From JADCGM01 sp943368345 (GTDB lineage: Bacteria; Pseudomonadota; Alphaproteobacteria; Sphingomonadales; Sphingomonadaceae), in the NCBI GenBank assembly GCA_943368345.1, contig CALRKY020000002.1:1-64000 (forward strand): 64,000 bases of DNA, given 5' to 3'. The notes beneath the pieces are model-generated. The model did no database searches and was not told the DNA's origin. It saw nothing but the letters and a program-made list of their open reading frames with translations. The translations under genes were made by a program, and so were the position numbers. The first letter of the stretch is position 1. The number at the start of each line of letters is the position of its first letter. Below, one piece after another: positions 17,908 to 26,471 of this stretch.

Positions 17908-19050
17908 TCAGGCTGGTGGTAGGTTCAGTTCGGCCCTGACCTGCGCACTGTGTTCGCCCCTCGTACCTGCGGGCAGCGGCGCGGGCACCGGGGTGCCGCT
18001 GAACCGGATCGGGTGGCGCGCGGTGCGGACCCTACCAAGGGCTCCGTGATCGATGACCGCAATCGCGCCATTGTGGATGACCTGCGGGTTATCAAGAACC
18101 TCATCCAGGTTGTGGACGACCGAACCTCCTGCCCCGTGTTTCAGGCAGCCATCCATGAATTCGGCGGAGGTCAGGTTCGCTACGGCTTCCGCCAGGATCG
18201 GCCCCCACAGCCGGATATTCCTGGCTCTGGCACCGCCGGTGGCAAAACGTTCATCTGCCGCCAGATCGGGCCGATTGAGGGCAGCGCAAAGGCCGGTGAA
18301 TTCATGATCCTGGAAACTCGCCAGCGCCACCGACCCGTCTCGGGTTTTCCAAAGCCGCGTGAAGCGCCCAGCAGCCGGTGATACCGGCGGCGGTTCATCC
18401 ATGAACCCCTGATTGAAACTCCCCTCCGGCCAATTGAAGGCCAGCGCCGCGTCCAGCATCGCAACCTCGATCCGCTGCCCCTCCCCGCTCCGCTCCCGCG
18501 CGAACAGTGCTGCTGTGATCCCTTGTGCGGCGGTCAGGCCAGTGACCTTGTCGCAGATCAGGGTCTTGATCAGTTGCGGTTCGCCGTCCGGGCCGGGCTG
18601 CGTCGCGGCAATGCCGGAACTGGCCTGGATCATCGGATCATAGGCCCGAAGCCCCGCATAGGGTCCGTCGCGGCCATAGCCGGTGATCGAGCAATAGATC
18701 AGCCGGGGATTTATGGCGCGCGCCGCCGCCCAGCCGAACCCGAGCTTGTCGAGCACACCGGGCCGGAAATTCTCGATCAGCACGTCGGCTCGCTCAATCA
18801 GAGCGGCGACCAGTGCCCGGCCATCATCGGTCTTCAGGTCGGCCGCAACCGCCCGCTTGCCGCGATTGATCGAGATGTAGGTCGACGACAAATCGCCCTT
18901 GGTCGGCCCAAGCCAGCGAACCGGGTCACCGCCCGGCCCTTCAACCTTGATGACGTCGGCACCTTGATCGGCAAGCCAGCCCCCGGCCAGTGGCCCGGAC
19001 ACGACCTGGCTGAGATCGACCACCCTTACACCCGTCAGTGGTCCAGCCAT
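17908..19050 (-). CDS. CaiB/BaiF family III CoA-transferase
   Basis: A 380-residue enzyme of the formyl-CoA transferase type. It begins with GPLTGVRVVDLSQVVSGPLAGGWLADQGADVIKVE. The segment VLIENFRPGVLDKLG follows, then SITGYGRDGPYAGLRAYD, which contains the catalytic aspartate region. These enzymes move CoA between carboxylic acids (carnitine, oxalate, succinyl-CoA:acid types); the acid cannot be assigned. It is the last gene of a leftward group with an MHS transporter and an FAH-family hydrolase, which together suggest uptake and degradation of an organic acid. Confidence 0.9.
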   Translation of the reverse strand: MAGPLTGVRVVDLSQVVSGPLAGGWLADQGADVIKVEGPGGDPVRWLGPTKGDLSSTYISINRGKRAVAADLKTDDGRALVAALIERADVLIENFRPGVLDKLGFGWAAARAINPRLIYCSITGYGRDGPYAGLRAYDPMIQASSGIAATQPGPDGEPQLIKTLICDKVTGLTAAQGITAALFARERSGEGQRIEVAMLDAALAFNWPEGSFNQGFMDEPPPVSPAAGRFTRLWKTRDGSVALASFQDHEFTGLCAALNRPDLAADERFATGGARARNIRLWGPILAEAVANLTSAEFMDGCLKHGAGGSVVHNLDEVLDNPQVIHNGAIAVIDHGALGRVRTARHPIRFSGTPVPAPLPAGTRGEHSAQVRAELNLPPA

Positions 19051-19061
19051 GATCTCGTCTC

Positions 19062-20717
19062 CTATTCGGTCACATCACGCCCACGGGTTTCGGGTAGCAG
19101 GAACACCGTCACCAGCAGCGCCACCAGCACCACCGCCATCGTGTACCACAGCCCGCCAAACACATCCCCGGTGGTCACCACGATGTACTGGGATACGAAC
19201 GGCAGGAAACCGCCGAAATAGCCAGTGCCGATATGATAGGGAATCGACATCGAAGTGTAGCGGATGCGGGCCGGGAACAGCTCAACCAGGATGACCGCGA
19301 CCGGGCCGTAGGTCATGCCCGACAGGATGCCGAGCAGCACCACAGCAATGATGATCCGCAATTCGGAGCGCCCGTCAGGGTCAGGCCCAACCTGCCAGCC
19401 TTTGACCGGATCAACTTTTCCAGGATAGCCCGATACCTGCAGCGCAGCCGCGAAGGCATCCGGTTGCAGACCTTCGATCTTTGTGGAGCCGATGGTGACA
19501 ATGACGGCCCCTGACCCGCTGGCCTTGGTGTACCCGACGCCCTGTTTCGCAAAATAATCCAGTATCTTGCCACAGTCGCTGTCCTGCCCCTTTTCGGCGA
19601 ACGGGTTATAGTCACAATCGGCATTGCTAATGGTGACTGGCGCGCGCGCCATGGCTGCGGCCAGCGCCGGGTTGCCGGCATTGGCAATCATGTGAAACAG
19701 CGGGAACAGCAACGATAGCGTCAGCACATAACCAACCACCATTGGTGGCTTCCGCCCGACCTTGTCCGAAAGCCAGCCAAAAAACACGAAGGATGGTGCA
19801 GCAATAATGGTCGACAGCCCGATGAGCATTTGCGCCGTCGTCGTGTCGATCCGTGTTGTCTGCTGGAGGAAATACAAGGTCTGGAACTGGGCGGTGTACC
19901 AGATGACCGTCAGACCGGCGGCGATGCCAAACATCGCAACGAATATTCGCTTCACGTTGCCCGGCTCGGCAAAGCTGTCCTTCAATGGGTTCTTGGAAGT
20001 TGTCCCGGCCTCCTTCATCGCCTGGAACACCGGACTTTCACTCAATTTCAAGCGGATATACAAAGAAATCGCCAGCAGCAGCAGCGAGAACAGGAACGGC
20101 AGTCGCCAGCCCCAATCATTGAACGCCTCTTTGCCGAGCAGCGCGGTAAAGCCCAACACCACCGCCAGCGACAGCATGAAGCCGCCAACCACAGATACTT
20201 GGATGAAGCTCGTGTAAAAGCCGCGTTTGCCGGGCGGGGCATGCTCCGCCACATAGATGGCCGCACCGCCATATTCGCCGCCGAGCGCCATTCCCTGCAA
20301 CACCCGCAGGAACAGCAGCAGGATCGGCGCCCAAACTCCGATTTCGGCATAGGTCGGTAGAAACCCGACCCCAGCGGTCGCAACACCCATCAGCGTGATG
20401 GTCACCAAAAACGTGTATTTGCGACCCACCAAATCGCCCAAATGCCCGAATATAATCGCGCCAAGCGGCCTGACCCCAAAGCCAACCCCGAACGCCGCCA
20501 AGGATTTCAGGAGAGCGGCGGATTCATTGTCAGACGGGAAAAACAGGTTGCCGAGCAGAACTGCGAGCGTGCCGTAGACAAAGAAATCATACCATTCGAA
20601 CACCGTGCCGAGGGACGATGCGACGATAACGAGTTTGGTATTGGGCGCTTCGGACTGGCCCGAGCCCTCCGGCAACACTGCAACTGACAATCTACGCCCC
20701 TCCCCCAGGATTCGCAC
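19062..20717 (-). CDS. MHS-family MFS transporter with an extra periplasmic loop
   Basis: A 551-residue inner-membrane symporter of the metabolite:proton type. The signatures are SSLGTVFEWYDFFVYGTLA in TM1, FGHLGDLVGRKYTF, ALGGEYGGAAIYVAEHAPPGKRG and FGWLSDKVGRKPPM. It carries an insertion of about 108 residues (346-453) between TM9 and TM10, predicted periplasmic, with two cysteines (NADCDYN, DSDCGK) that could form a disulfide. MHS proteins usually have about 430-460 residues, so the loop accounts for the extra length. The substrate is unknown; its neighbours (CoA-transferase, FAH-like hydrolase) point to an organic acid. Confidence 0.88.
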   Translation of the reverse strand: MRILGEGRRLSVAVLPEGSGQSEAPNTKLVIVASSLGTVFEWYDFFVYGTLAVLLGNLFFPSDNESAALLKSLAAFGVGFGVRPLGAIIFGHLGDLVGRKYTFLVTITLMGVATAGVGFLPTYAEIGVWAPILLLFLRVLQGMALGGEYGGAAIYVAEHAPPGKRGFYTSFIQVSVVGGFMLSLAVVLGFTALLGKEAFNDWGWRLPFLFSLLLLAISLYIRLKLSESPVFQAMKEAGTTSKNPLKDSFAEPGNVKRIFVAMFGIAAGLTVIWYTAQFQTLYFLQQTTRIDTTTAQMLIGLSTIIAAPSFVFFGWLSDKVGRKPPMVVGYVLTLSLLFPLFHMIANAGNPALAAAMARAPVTISNADCDYNPFAEKGQDSDCGKILDYFAKQGVGYTKASGSGAVIVTIGSTKIEGLQPDAFAAALQVSGYPGKVDPVKGWQVGPDPDGRSELRIIIAVVLLGILSGMTYGPVAVILVELFPARIRYTSMSIPYHIGTGYFGGFLPFVSQYIVVTTGDVFGGLWYTMAVVLVALLVTVFLLPETRGRDVTE

Positions 20718-20763
20718 CGTTATAGCGGCAGGCCTGCCGCTTTGTCTGCATAGCTCTGGTCGG

Positions 20764-21768
20764 TCATGCCTGTTCGACGAACTGGTCTATGGCACCGAAG
20801 ATGGAATGACCGGCGCTGTCCTTCACCTCAAGCCGGACCCGGTCCCCGAATTTCAGGAACGGGGTCTGCGGAGCGCCCGACGCGATGGTTTCGATCATGC
20901 GGATTTCGGCGATGCACGAATAACCGCGCCCTCCGGCGGCCACTGGCTTGCCCGGTGAACTTCCGTCCTTGTTGGACACTGTCCCCGATCCGACGATGGT
21001 GCCGGCGCCGAGCCGACGGGTCTTGGCGACATGGGCGATCAACTGCGCGAAGCTGAAGGTCATGTCGACGCCGGCATCCGGTTTGCCGAAGGGTTGATCG
21101 TTGACGCTCGATAGCAGCGGCAGGTGCAGCTTCGCGTCACGCCAAGCCGGGCCAAATTCATCGGGCGTGACCGCGACGGCGGCAAAGCTTGTTGAGGGCT
21201 TGGACTGATAGAAGCCGAACCCTTTGCCGAGTTCCCCCGGGATCAGGTTGCGCAGGCTGACGTCGTTGACCAGCAACACCAGCCGGATATGCGCCGCGGC
21301 CTCCTCTACGGTGCAGCCCATCGGCACATCGCCGGTGACGACCGCGATTTCCCCTTCAAAATCGATGCCGAATGCCTCGTCCGGGACACGGATGGCATCG
21401 CGCGGCGGAGTGAAGTCATCCGAACCGCCCTGATAGACCAGCGGGTCGGTCCAGAAACTGGCGGGCATTTCGGCCCCGCGCGCTTTCCGTACCAGCTCGA
21501 CATGATTGACGTAGGCCGACCCATCAACCCACTGATGGGCGCGCGGCAATGGGCAATGTGCCTGCCGCTCGTGGAAGCGCATCATCGGGATGGCTTCATG
21601 GGCAAGATCCTGAGCCAGCAGCCGCAGTTGCGGCTCGCAGCTATCCCAATCGTCAAGCGCGGCCTGCATCGTCGGGGCGATGTGGCTGGCATCGGCACAC
21701 CAGGCGAGGTCAGTCGACACAACGACAAGCCGCCCATCGCGCCCGCCCTTCAGCGATGCGAGTTTCAT
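20764..21768 (-). CDS. Fumarylacetoacetate hydrolase family protein
   Basis: A 334-residue hydrolase of C-C bonds in dicarbonyl acids. The metal-site region GIDFEGEIAVVTGDVP and the later IVGSGTVSNKDGSS fit the FAH fold, and an N-terminal part with HERQAHCPLPRAHQWVDGSAYVNH is typical of the roughly 330-residue bacterial subgroup. The ATG at 21768 follows a strong GGGGGAG ribosome binding site; an upstream extension is not needed. A maleylacetoacetate isomerase gene is 12 kb away, so a role in tyrosine/homogentisate breakdown is possible. The adjacent transporter and CoA-transferase could instead mean another ring-cleavage product. Confidence 0.87.
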   Translation of the reverse strand: MKLASLKGGRDGRLVVVSTDLAWCADASHIAPTMQAALDDWDSCEPQLRLLAQDLAHEAIPMMRFHERQAHCPLPRAHQWVDGSAYVNHVELVRKARGAEMPASFWTDPLVYQGGSDDFTPPRDAIRVPDEAFGIDFEGEIAVVTGDVPMGCTVEEAAAHIRLVLLVNDVSLRNLIPGELGKGFGFYQSKPSTSFAAVAVTPDEFGPAWRDAKLHLPLLSSVNDQPFGKPDAGVDMTFSFAQLIAHVAKTRRLGAGTIVGSGTVSNKDGSSPGKPVAAGGRGYSCIAEIRMIETIASGAPQTPFLKFGDRVRLEVKDSAGHSIFGAIDQFVEQA

Positions 21769-21861
21769 TGACGCTCCCCCCAAAATACCATGCCACCCGG
21801 TTACGCTGCCTGCGTTCCGCATTCAAGCGAGGCATCGGTCCGGGTGGTCGGAGAGCGGCAT

Positions 21862-21892
21862 GGCGGGCACGCGCCGGAGTTGCGTGCCCGCC
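21862..21892 (-). terminator. Strong hairpin after phoX
   Basis: A perfect 11-bp stem (GGCGGGCACGC / GCGTGCCCGCC) with a 9-base loop starts 11 bases after the phoX stop. It lacks a T-run, so it may be an mRNA-protecting hairpin or a Rho-assisted terminator. The rest of the 135-base gap holds nothing recognisable. Confidence 0.5.
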
Positions 21893-21903
21893 CAAGGTCA
21901 CCG

Positions 21904-24402
21904 TTAGTAGCCGACGATACCGCCATCATTCTTGGTAATGACGATGGTTGCCGACCGTGGCCGCGAAACCGCCGTCGGGTTGGTCTGGCTGGCAGGCCAG
22001 TTGGACGGAAATGTGTTCGGGAAGCCGGTTGTCGTGTCTTCACCCGGATGCTGGATATTCACAAACAGCGTGCGTCCATCCGGCGTGGAATCCACCCCGG
22101 TCACTTCACATTCCTTGGGTCCGACCAGGAACCGGCGGAGTGTGGTGCCGGGTGCGCGCCCGACGATGGTTGCTTGCGTCCGGGTTACGCCGCCGGTGCC
22201 GGTATTGGTGATCGTCCGTGCCCCGCCGTCACCGACGTTGCCTGGTTGCGCCACCAACATCATGCAGTTGGTGGTATCGATATAGGCACCGTCGTCGGTT
22301 TGAATCCACAGCAACGGGTTGACCAGCCCGCCTGCATTCTGTGGCCGGGAGAACCACAGGCCGTCGGGGCTGGAAAAATCATTGTCTGCCGAAAGGCCCG
22401 ACAGATTGATGTTGGTCGCGTCATAGTTTGAACGGGACCCGAATGCATAAATGTCCCAGGCAAAGCCGGTTGCCTCCGTCGTGTTGCCGGTTTCGCGCAG
22501 GCGCAGGATATGCCCGTTGGAATTGCCGAAGACATTGTTACCATTGGCCTGTTGCGCATTATAGTGACGCGGATTGGCGGCATCGGTCCCGGCGAGCGGC
22601 CGGCTGGTGGCATTGCCATTGGTCAGCGTCAGATACATTTCGCCAGTCGCCGGATTGACCGCGGTCCATTCCGGACGATCCATCGGGGTGGCCCCGAGTG
22701 CATCGCCGGCAAGGCGGGCATGGGTCAGAACATCGGCCTGATCGGCAAAGGGATAGGCCACGTTTGCTGCTGTCAACGGAGCCGTTCCGAACACCAGCGG
22801 CAGCCAGACCCCCGACCCGTCGGCGTTGAACCGCGCAACATAAAGCGTCCCGGCATCGAGATACTTGTCGCCGATGGCCATCCGGTCAGCGGCGGTGGCG
22901 TCAGCGGCGGCCCAAGGTGCCGCCGAGACAAATTTGTAGAGATAGTCGCCGCGCGCATCATCCCCCATGTAGAAGGCCGGACGGACGCCGACGACAAACC
23001 GTCCGGGCCAGCAGCCTTCATGGGCGAACCGGCCGAGCGCGGTGCGCTTTCTGGGGACCGACGTCGGTGAATAGGGATCGGACTCGACCACCCAGCCAAA
23101 CTGATTGGCTTCATTGCGGAAGTCGGCTGCTGCGCTCGCGCCCGTCACTTCGGCGGTGAGTCGTGTGTAGATGGTGTTCGCCGGATTGGCCGGCATGACT
23201 GAGAACCAGGCATAGGCCCCGCCGCCCAGCGGTCCGCCACCGACCGAGTAGCGGGTGAGCGCGGTGATTTCCTTGGCGGTGCGGAGCGGATTGTCGGTGA
23301 TGCTGCGCCGCCGGAAATAGCCGGCCCAATTTTCTTCACAAGTCAGGCTGGTGTTCCAGGGTGTGAAGCCATTGGCGCAGTTGTTGAGCGTGCCACGCCC
23401 TGCAACTCCCGTCGGTGAGAATGCGGTTTGCATGAGCGCGTTGCCTCGAGCAGGTCCATTGATCTGGATCGGTGTCAACGGCGTTATCCGACGATTAAGG
23501 GTCGATCCCTGCATATAGCTCCAGGCACCTGACGGGCTCGCTCGCAGAACCTCGATGGTGCTGGTGCCGTGAGCTTCCATCTCCTTGATGACTTCGGCTT
23601 CCGGACGCGTGCCGTTCGCCAGAGTGGTGGCACCGTTCGGATGCAGATAGCGCTGGGTAATATTCTCGTGGTTCATCACCAACAGACCTCGCAAGCTGTT
23701 GCTCGGATCGGGTGCCGTCGTTGTTGCGTTGAGGCCAAAATAGTAGAGGGCGTCAGAATGATCCCCGCCGCGCTGCGCAAAATTGGTGTCGGTGCCATTG
23801 TTGGCATAGGCCGGGACGCCCGCTGCAATCGGATCGCCGAGCGCGTAGAGGACGCTCACCGAATAGCCTGCTGGCACAGCTACGACGTCCGCCAGGCTTT
23901 TCGGGACGGCAGTGAAGCCAAGCGCGGCTGGAGAGATCGTGACCATTGTATCGGCCGTTGAAACCGCGCCGTCGCGGTCGGTGGCGATGAAGGAGAAAAT
24001 GAGCGGGGTTGCGGTGGCAACGCTCGGCGCAAGGAAGGTGGCGATCTGCGTTGTAGCATTCTGAAGGGGCACCGTCGGACCCGACACCTGTCGCCATTCA
24101 ACCACCACGCCACCCTGAGCATCGCTGGCCGTACCCATCAGAGTCACGACTCGGCCCGAGTTCGATGCGCCGCTCGAACCGGCCGTGACGACCGGTGGGG
24201 TGTTGACGCCATTGTCAGCGCAGGCGGCGAGCAGGCTGCTGCCAAAAACAGCGGCGGCGGTTGCCTGGGCGCCACCGAAGATGGCCGAGCGGCGCGAATA
24301 TCGGGCCTCGACGATGCTGTGCAGCGATGGATTGCCGGAGCGATTGGTATCGACGTCGCCGTCGCTATAACTGAACGCCTGTATCGAATCCGACATCATC
24401 AA
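21904..24402 (-). CDS. phoX: PhoX-family alkaline phosphatase (DUF839), Tat-exported
   Basis: An 832-residue secreted phosphatase that would release phosphate from organic esters in the periplasm, with calcium/iron cofactors known for the family. A Tat signal with the twin arginines in YSRRSAIFGG (about residues 35-44) precedes a hydrophobic stretch ending LLAAC. Residues about 68-155 look like an Ig/PKD-type beta domain (NTPPVVTAGSS ... TDRDGAVSTADTMVTI). The DUF839/PhoX domain follows, with the MNHENITQRYLHPNG, TCEENWAGYFR, GRFAHEGCWPGR and FVNIQHPGED segments. The C-terminus NDGGIVGY is family-typical. Three in-frame Met codons make the start uncertain by two residues. Confidence 0.88.
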   Translation of the reverse strand: MMMSDSIQAFSYSDGDVDTNRSGNPSLHSIVEARYSRRSAIFGGAQATAAAVFGSSLLAACADNGVNTPPVVTAGSSGASNSGRVVTLMGTASDAQGGVVVEWRQVSGPTVPLQNATTQIATFLAPSVATATPLIFSFIATDRDGAVSTADTMVTISPAALGFTAVPKSLADVVAVPAGYSVSVLYALGDPIAAGVPAYANNGTDTNFAQRGGDHSDALYYFGLNATTTAPDPSNSLRGLLVMNHENITQRYLHPNGATTLANGTRPEAEVIKEMEAHGTSTIEVLRASPSGAWSYMQGSTLNRRITPLTPIQINGPARGNALMQTAFSPTGVAGRGTLNNCANGFTPWNTSLTCEENWAGYFRRRSITDNPLRTAKEITALTRYSVGGGPLGGGAYAWFSVMPANPANTIYTRLTAEVTGASAAADFRNEANQFGWVVESDPYSPTSVPRKRTALGRFAHEGCWPGRFVVGVRPAFYMGDDARGDYLYKFVSAAPWAAADATAADRMAIGDKYLDAGTLYVARFNADGSGVWLPLVFGTAPLTAANVAYPFADQADVLTHARLAGDALGATPMDRPEWTAVNPATGEMYLTLTNGNATSRPLAGTDAANPRHYNAQQANGNNVFGNSNGHILRLRETGNTTEATGFAWDIYAFGSRSNYDATNINLSGLSADNDFSSPDGLWFSRPQNAGGLVNPLLWIQTDDGAYIDTTNCMMLVAQPGNVGDGGARTITNTGTGGVTRTQATIVGRAPGTTLRRFLVGPKECEVTGVDSTPDGRTLFVNIQHPGEDTTTGFPNTFPSNWPASQTNPTAVSRPRSATIVITKNDGGIVGY

Positions 24403-24499
24403 GTCCCCTGTAAAGCCAAGGGCAACTTGCTAGGTGCGCCATGCGACAGTCAGATGGACAATATCTTACAAGGGCGTGACGCGTTGCCGGACGGCCTGC

Positions 24500-25873
24500 T
24501 CAGGCGAACGGATTTTTGGAGCCGCGCAGATTGAGCCGGATTGGAACCCCGGCAAACCCCAGGTCATCCCGCAGCGAATTGATCAGATAGCGGCGATAGC
24601 TTTCTGGCAGTTCGTCGAGCCGGTTGCCGAACACCACGAAGGTTGGCGGGCGGATATTGGCCTGCGTGACATAGCGCAGCTTGATCCGGCGACCATTGGG
24701 CGCGGGCGGCGGATTGCGGTCCGATGCCGCCTCGAACCAGCGATTGAGCGCCGAGGTCGATATCCGTCGGCTCCAGCCGTCACGCGCCTCGAACGCGACC
24801 TTCAGCAGCATGTCGAGGCCTTTGCCCGTAGCACCGGACAGCGCCAGCAGCGGCACGCCTTTGATCTGCGCAAGGCCTTCATCAAGGGCCTTGGAGACGC
24901 CTTGGAACAGTTTTGACTGGTCGACCGCCACATCCCATTTGTTGAGGGCAATGACCAAGGCCCGCCCTTCGGAGATCACCAGATCGGCAATGCGCAGATC
25001 CTGCGCCTCCAACCCCAGTGTCGCGTCGAGCAGCAGGACCACGACTTCGGCAAAATCAATGGCGCGCTTGGTGTCGGTGGCCGACATTTTTTCAAGCTTT
25101 TCTGTCACCTTGGCCCTGCGGCGGAGTCCGGCGGTATCGACAAGTCGAACCCGCCTGCCCTGCCATTCCCAATCAATCGCAATCGAATCGCGGGTGATCC
25201 CGGCTTCGGGGCCAGTGACCAGCCGCTCCTCGTTCAGCAGCGTGTTGATCAGGGTCGATTTTCCGGCATTGGGGCGACCGACGATCGCCAGTTTCAACGG
25301 TTCTGCTGCCAGCCGTGCCGCCTGTTCCTCGTCGCTTTCCTCGCCGATTTCCGGTTCGGGGTCCGGGGCGAGCGGATCGAGCAGTGGCTGCAGCGCTTCA
25401 AACAGGTCAGCAAGGCCTTCCCCATGTTCGGCGGAAATTGGCACCGGGTTGCCAAGGCCAAGTTCGAAACTCTCGTAAAAGCCGGTATCGCCTGCCTTGC
25501 CCTCCGCCTTGTTCGCAACCAGAACGGTGGCAACATCCTGTTCCCGCAGCCAGCGGGCAAAATGCCGGTCCATGGCGGTGATCCCGGCCCGGGCATCAAT
25601 GACCATCAGGGCGACATCGGCATCGAGAATCGCGGCGTGGGTCTGGGTCTTCATCCGGCCCGCCAACGATTCCGGTGCTTCTTCCTCCAGCCCGGCCGTG
25701 TCGACGATGCGGAAATTCAGGTCAAACAGCGACGCGTCGGCCTCCCGGCGGTCGCGGGTCACCCCCGGCGTATCATCGACAAGTGCGATCTTCCGTCCAA
25801 CCAACCGGTTGAACAGCGTCGACTTGCCGACATTGGGACGCCCGACAATGGCAACAGTGGGAAGGCGATTCAT
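24500..25873 (-). CDS. der: Ribosome biogenesis GTPase Der (EngA)
   Basis: A 457-residue protein with two tandem G domains, needed for 50S subunit assembly. G1 motifs are GRPNVGKST near residue 10 and GRPNAGKST near 199. The DTPGVTRDR and TGPEAGITRDS G2 regions, DTAGL G3 motifs and NKAEG/NKWD G4 motifs follow. The C-terminal KH-like domain ends with GVPIRLNLRGSKNPFA. The length matches alphaproteobacterial Der. It is divergent from the DUF1465/RcdA gene across about 100 bases. Confidence 0.97.
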   Translation of the reverse strand: MNRLPTVAIVGRPNVGKSTLFNRLVGRKIALVDDTPGVTRDRREADASLFDLNFRIVDTAGLEEEAPESLAGRMKTQTHAAILDADVALMVIDARAGITAMDRHFARWLREQDVATVLVANKAEGKAGDTGFYESFELGLGNPVPISAEHGEGLADLFEALQPLLDPLAPDPEPEIGEESDEEQAARLAAEPLKLAIVGRPNAGKSTLINTLLNEERLVTGPEAGITRDSIAIDWEWQGRRVRLVDTAGLRRRAKVTEKLEKMSATDTKRAIDFAEVVVLLLDATLGLEAQDLRIADLVISEGRALVIALNKWDVAVDQSKLFQGVSKALDEGLAQIKGVPLLALSGATGKGLDMLLKVAFEARDGWSRRISTSALNRWFEAASDRNPPPAPNGRRIKLRYVTQANIRPPTFVVFGNRLDELPESYRRYLINSLRDDLGFAGVPIRLNLRGSKNPFA

Positions 25874-25974
25874 GCCGGGGCTTTAGAGGGTCGCGGCCCG
25901 ACACGCAAAACATGCCGCCTGCCGACCGCGATTTGCCACTTCAAGACCGGCAGACGACGTGCAATGATCACCGC

Positions 25975-26445
25975 ATGACGACCGCCGCCCCGCAAAGCGA
26001 GATCACGCCCAAGCTGGTCGAAGCGCTGTACCTCGAGGCCATGGGCCTGGCGGATTCGGCCCGGCAATATTTTGATGAGGAGGGCATGGAGGATCGCAAC
26101 AGCCTCGATCCGCTGGCCCGGGTGACCTTCAGTTGCGAATCGCTCAAAATCACGACCCGGCTGATGCATGTGGTTGCCTGGCTGATGGTCCGCAAAGCCG
26201 TGGAGGCCGGTGAACTGACCGCGAGCGAAGCCACCCAATCCGCCCGCCGCTTGGGACGCGCCACCGATGTCGGCGGCCCCGACGTCCGGGTCGATCTGCT
26301 GCCACTCCGGGCCCGCAAGCTGATGGCGGCGAGTATTGATCTCTACGACCGCGTTAAACGGCTCGACGCCCAAATCGGCGGCGACGGCCCCGACGCCAGC
26401 GACGACGCCCGCGCCCTGCTCGATAGATTGCGCGCGTCGATATAG
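25975..26445 (+). CDS. rcdA: DUF1465 family protein, RcdA-like
   Basis: A 156-residue helical protein with the DUF1465 pattern VEALYLEAMGLADSARQYFDEEG, then ARVTFSCESLKITTRLMHVVAWLMVRKA. To my knowledge this family includes Caulobacter RcdA, an adaptor that works with CpdR and ClpXP to degrade CtrA and other substrates at the cell pole. The ATG at 25975 fits the conserved region better than an upstream in-frame ATG. A CtrA-pathway kinase (cckA) is encoded 18 kb away, which fits. The adaptor role is inferred by homology. Confidence 0.78.
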   Translation: MTTAAPQSEITPKLVEALYLEAMGLADSARQYFDEEGMEDRNSLDPLARVTFSCESLKITTRLMHVVAWLMVRKAVEAGELTASEATQSARRLGRATDVGGPDVRVDLLPLRARKLMAASIDLYDRVKRLDAQIGGDGPDASDDARALLDRLRASI

Positions 26446-26471
26446 GTGCGGCTATCCCTCTCGTCCGGCCG

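Noticed and set aside
24403..24480. Possible PhoB box upstream of phoX (TTGTCCAT and CTGTCGCAT-like repeats)
   Set aside because: The repeats are imperfect and spaced 12 bases apart rather than the 11 of a Pho box; too weak to list as a site.
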